DNA of 64,000 bases from Lutraria lutraria (taxonomy: Eukaryota > Mollusca > Bivalvia > Venerida > Mactridae): the NCBI GenBank assembly GCA_964023205.1, contig OZ026844.1:9710416-9774415 (forward strand), read 5' to 3'. A model generated the notes under the pieces. That model worked only from the letters and a program-made list of their open reading frames with translations, searched no databases and had not been told where the DNA came from. Position numbers and translations under genes: made by a program. How positions within the stretch are numbered: position 1 is the first letter of the stretch; each line of letters starts with the position of its first letter. This document shows positions 63,308 through 64,000 of the stretch, in pieces.

Positions 63308-64000
63308 TTCAGCTCCACGATGAATCAGTTTTGTAGACTCTATCCCTCCCCACGAATTTCAATCGTTGTTTCCAACAAAATCAGCAGATTTCTTTAAAAT
63401 GTTGACTGTTTCTTGGCAACAGAACGAGATAACGAGCTTCCGGTTTCGATTTTCTTTGAATAGCAGGATAACATCAAATGTATTCCGATTAAGTTTTAAC
63501 CGGTGTTATTGTTTATTTCATACCTTACCATTTTACCAGCAGGTGCTCTTTGGGTGTCAGAGTACTAAATGTTACTTTGAAGACTGTCGATTCGTATAAT
63601 TCGTTAAATTATCACGCTTTTTACTACCAAACAGGCTATACTGTATCATTAAAATAACATAAAGGCTAATAGGCTATAACGATAAAATTAACAAATGGCG
63701 TCTTACCTTTAAACATTATTGGTAAGGGAGACAATCCATTCAATTATTGATAATAGAAAATGGACAGGGTTAGATAAACTATATAATTAAAAGAAAAGAA
63801 ATATTCCGGATTCTTTACTAACTTCATTTCTTATAAAAAAATAATAGTCGTAAAATAATGATAGATCACTTTTTTAAAAAGACATTTTTTAAAAAAGAAA
63901 CCAAACCGGTTTCACTAAAATCAGTAGGGGATGTTAATATAATATAATTAACATGATATATATACTAGCTGCTCCTAATGCTCGTACACACGAAGCTGCT
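63308..64000 (-). promoter_or_regulatory. Presumed 5' UTR and promoter of MYCBPAP exon 1a
   Basis: The stretch upstream of the distal ATG shows no coding exon; the plus-strand frame at 63366-63599 is not recognisable. Slightly higher GC at 63310-63480 is compatible with a promoter. RFX-box-like sites expected of ciliary genes were not clearly seen. Confidence 0.3.

Noticed and set aside
63366..63599. 77-codon plus-strand open frame near the right edge
   Set aside because: No recognisable domain, and it lies in the presumed promoter of MYCBPAP; a divergent gene is possible but unsupported.
1..64000. A CRISPR array, integron, phage or bacterial operon
   Set aside because: The tandem repeats have no spacers, the gene is intron-rich with GT-AG junctions and the repeats are animal-type; no prokaryotic system is present.

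Overview
This is a window of animal nuclear DNA. It is AT-rich, genes are split into short exons by long introns, and the introns are packed with small transposon-derived repeats. There are no bacterial operons, no rRNA, no CRISPR array and no intact transposase. Several tRNA-derived repeats resemble molluscan SINEs (a 3' tail like GTTAAACCC, or a CTGACTGTTGAGAAG segment), so a mollusc, perhaps a bivalve, is my best guess. That is an inference, not something the sequence proves.

The window is dominated by one minus-strand gene, positions 63307 down to 6668. I read it as an orthologue of MYCBPAP (MYCBP/AMY-1-associated protein), a ciliary and sperm-flagellum protein. I reassembled 20 coding exons by hand. 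Every junction has a GT donor and an AG acceptor and all phases agree. The total is 2586 nt, or 861 codons plus stop, close to the vertebrate length. Conserved blocks include VVRKLKP, IQEDRYIVDRTIP, the QVGIEA...YYDW to GVILPGE...GVFQEQW immunoglobulin-like region, TPERPSSPIDAYITEEE and VMGLPEKE.

The most interesting part is the 5' third (33.1-63.3 kb). Besides the distal first exon at 63.3 kb, four more blocks (52.2-52.65, 48.8-48.9, 46.0-46.2 and 37.4-37.5 kb) each begin with an ATG, encode a different Lys/Ser-rich N-terminus and end at a GT donor in exactly the same phase (1). All can therefore splice in frame onto the shared exon 2 at 33.1 kb. This looks like a cluster of alternative first exons giving proteins of about 861 to 984 residues that differ only at the N-terminus.

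Layout: 1-567, probable last exon of another gene on the plus strand, convergent with MYCBPAP; 568-6667, intergenic, with a SINE, a 37-bp tandem array and a fold-back element; 6668-33119, exons 20 to 2, with a 1-kb minisatellite abutting the exon 10 splice donor and many MITEs; 33120-63252, intron 1 with the alternative first exons, TTCATGAAC-rich repeats, a mariner-like MITE and a nested pair of inverted-repeat elements; 63308-64000, presumed promoter region.
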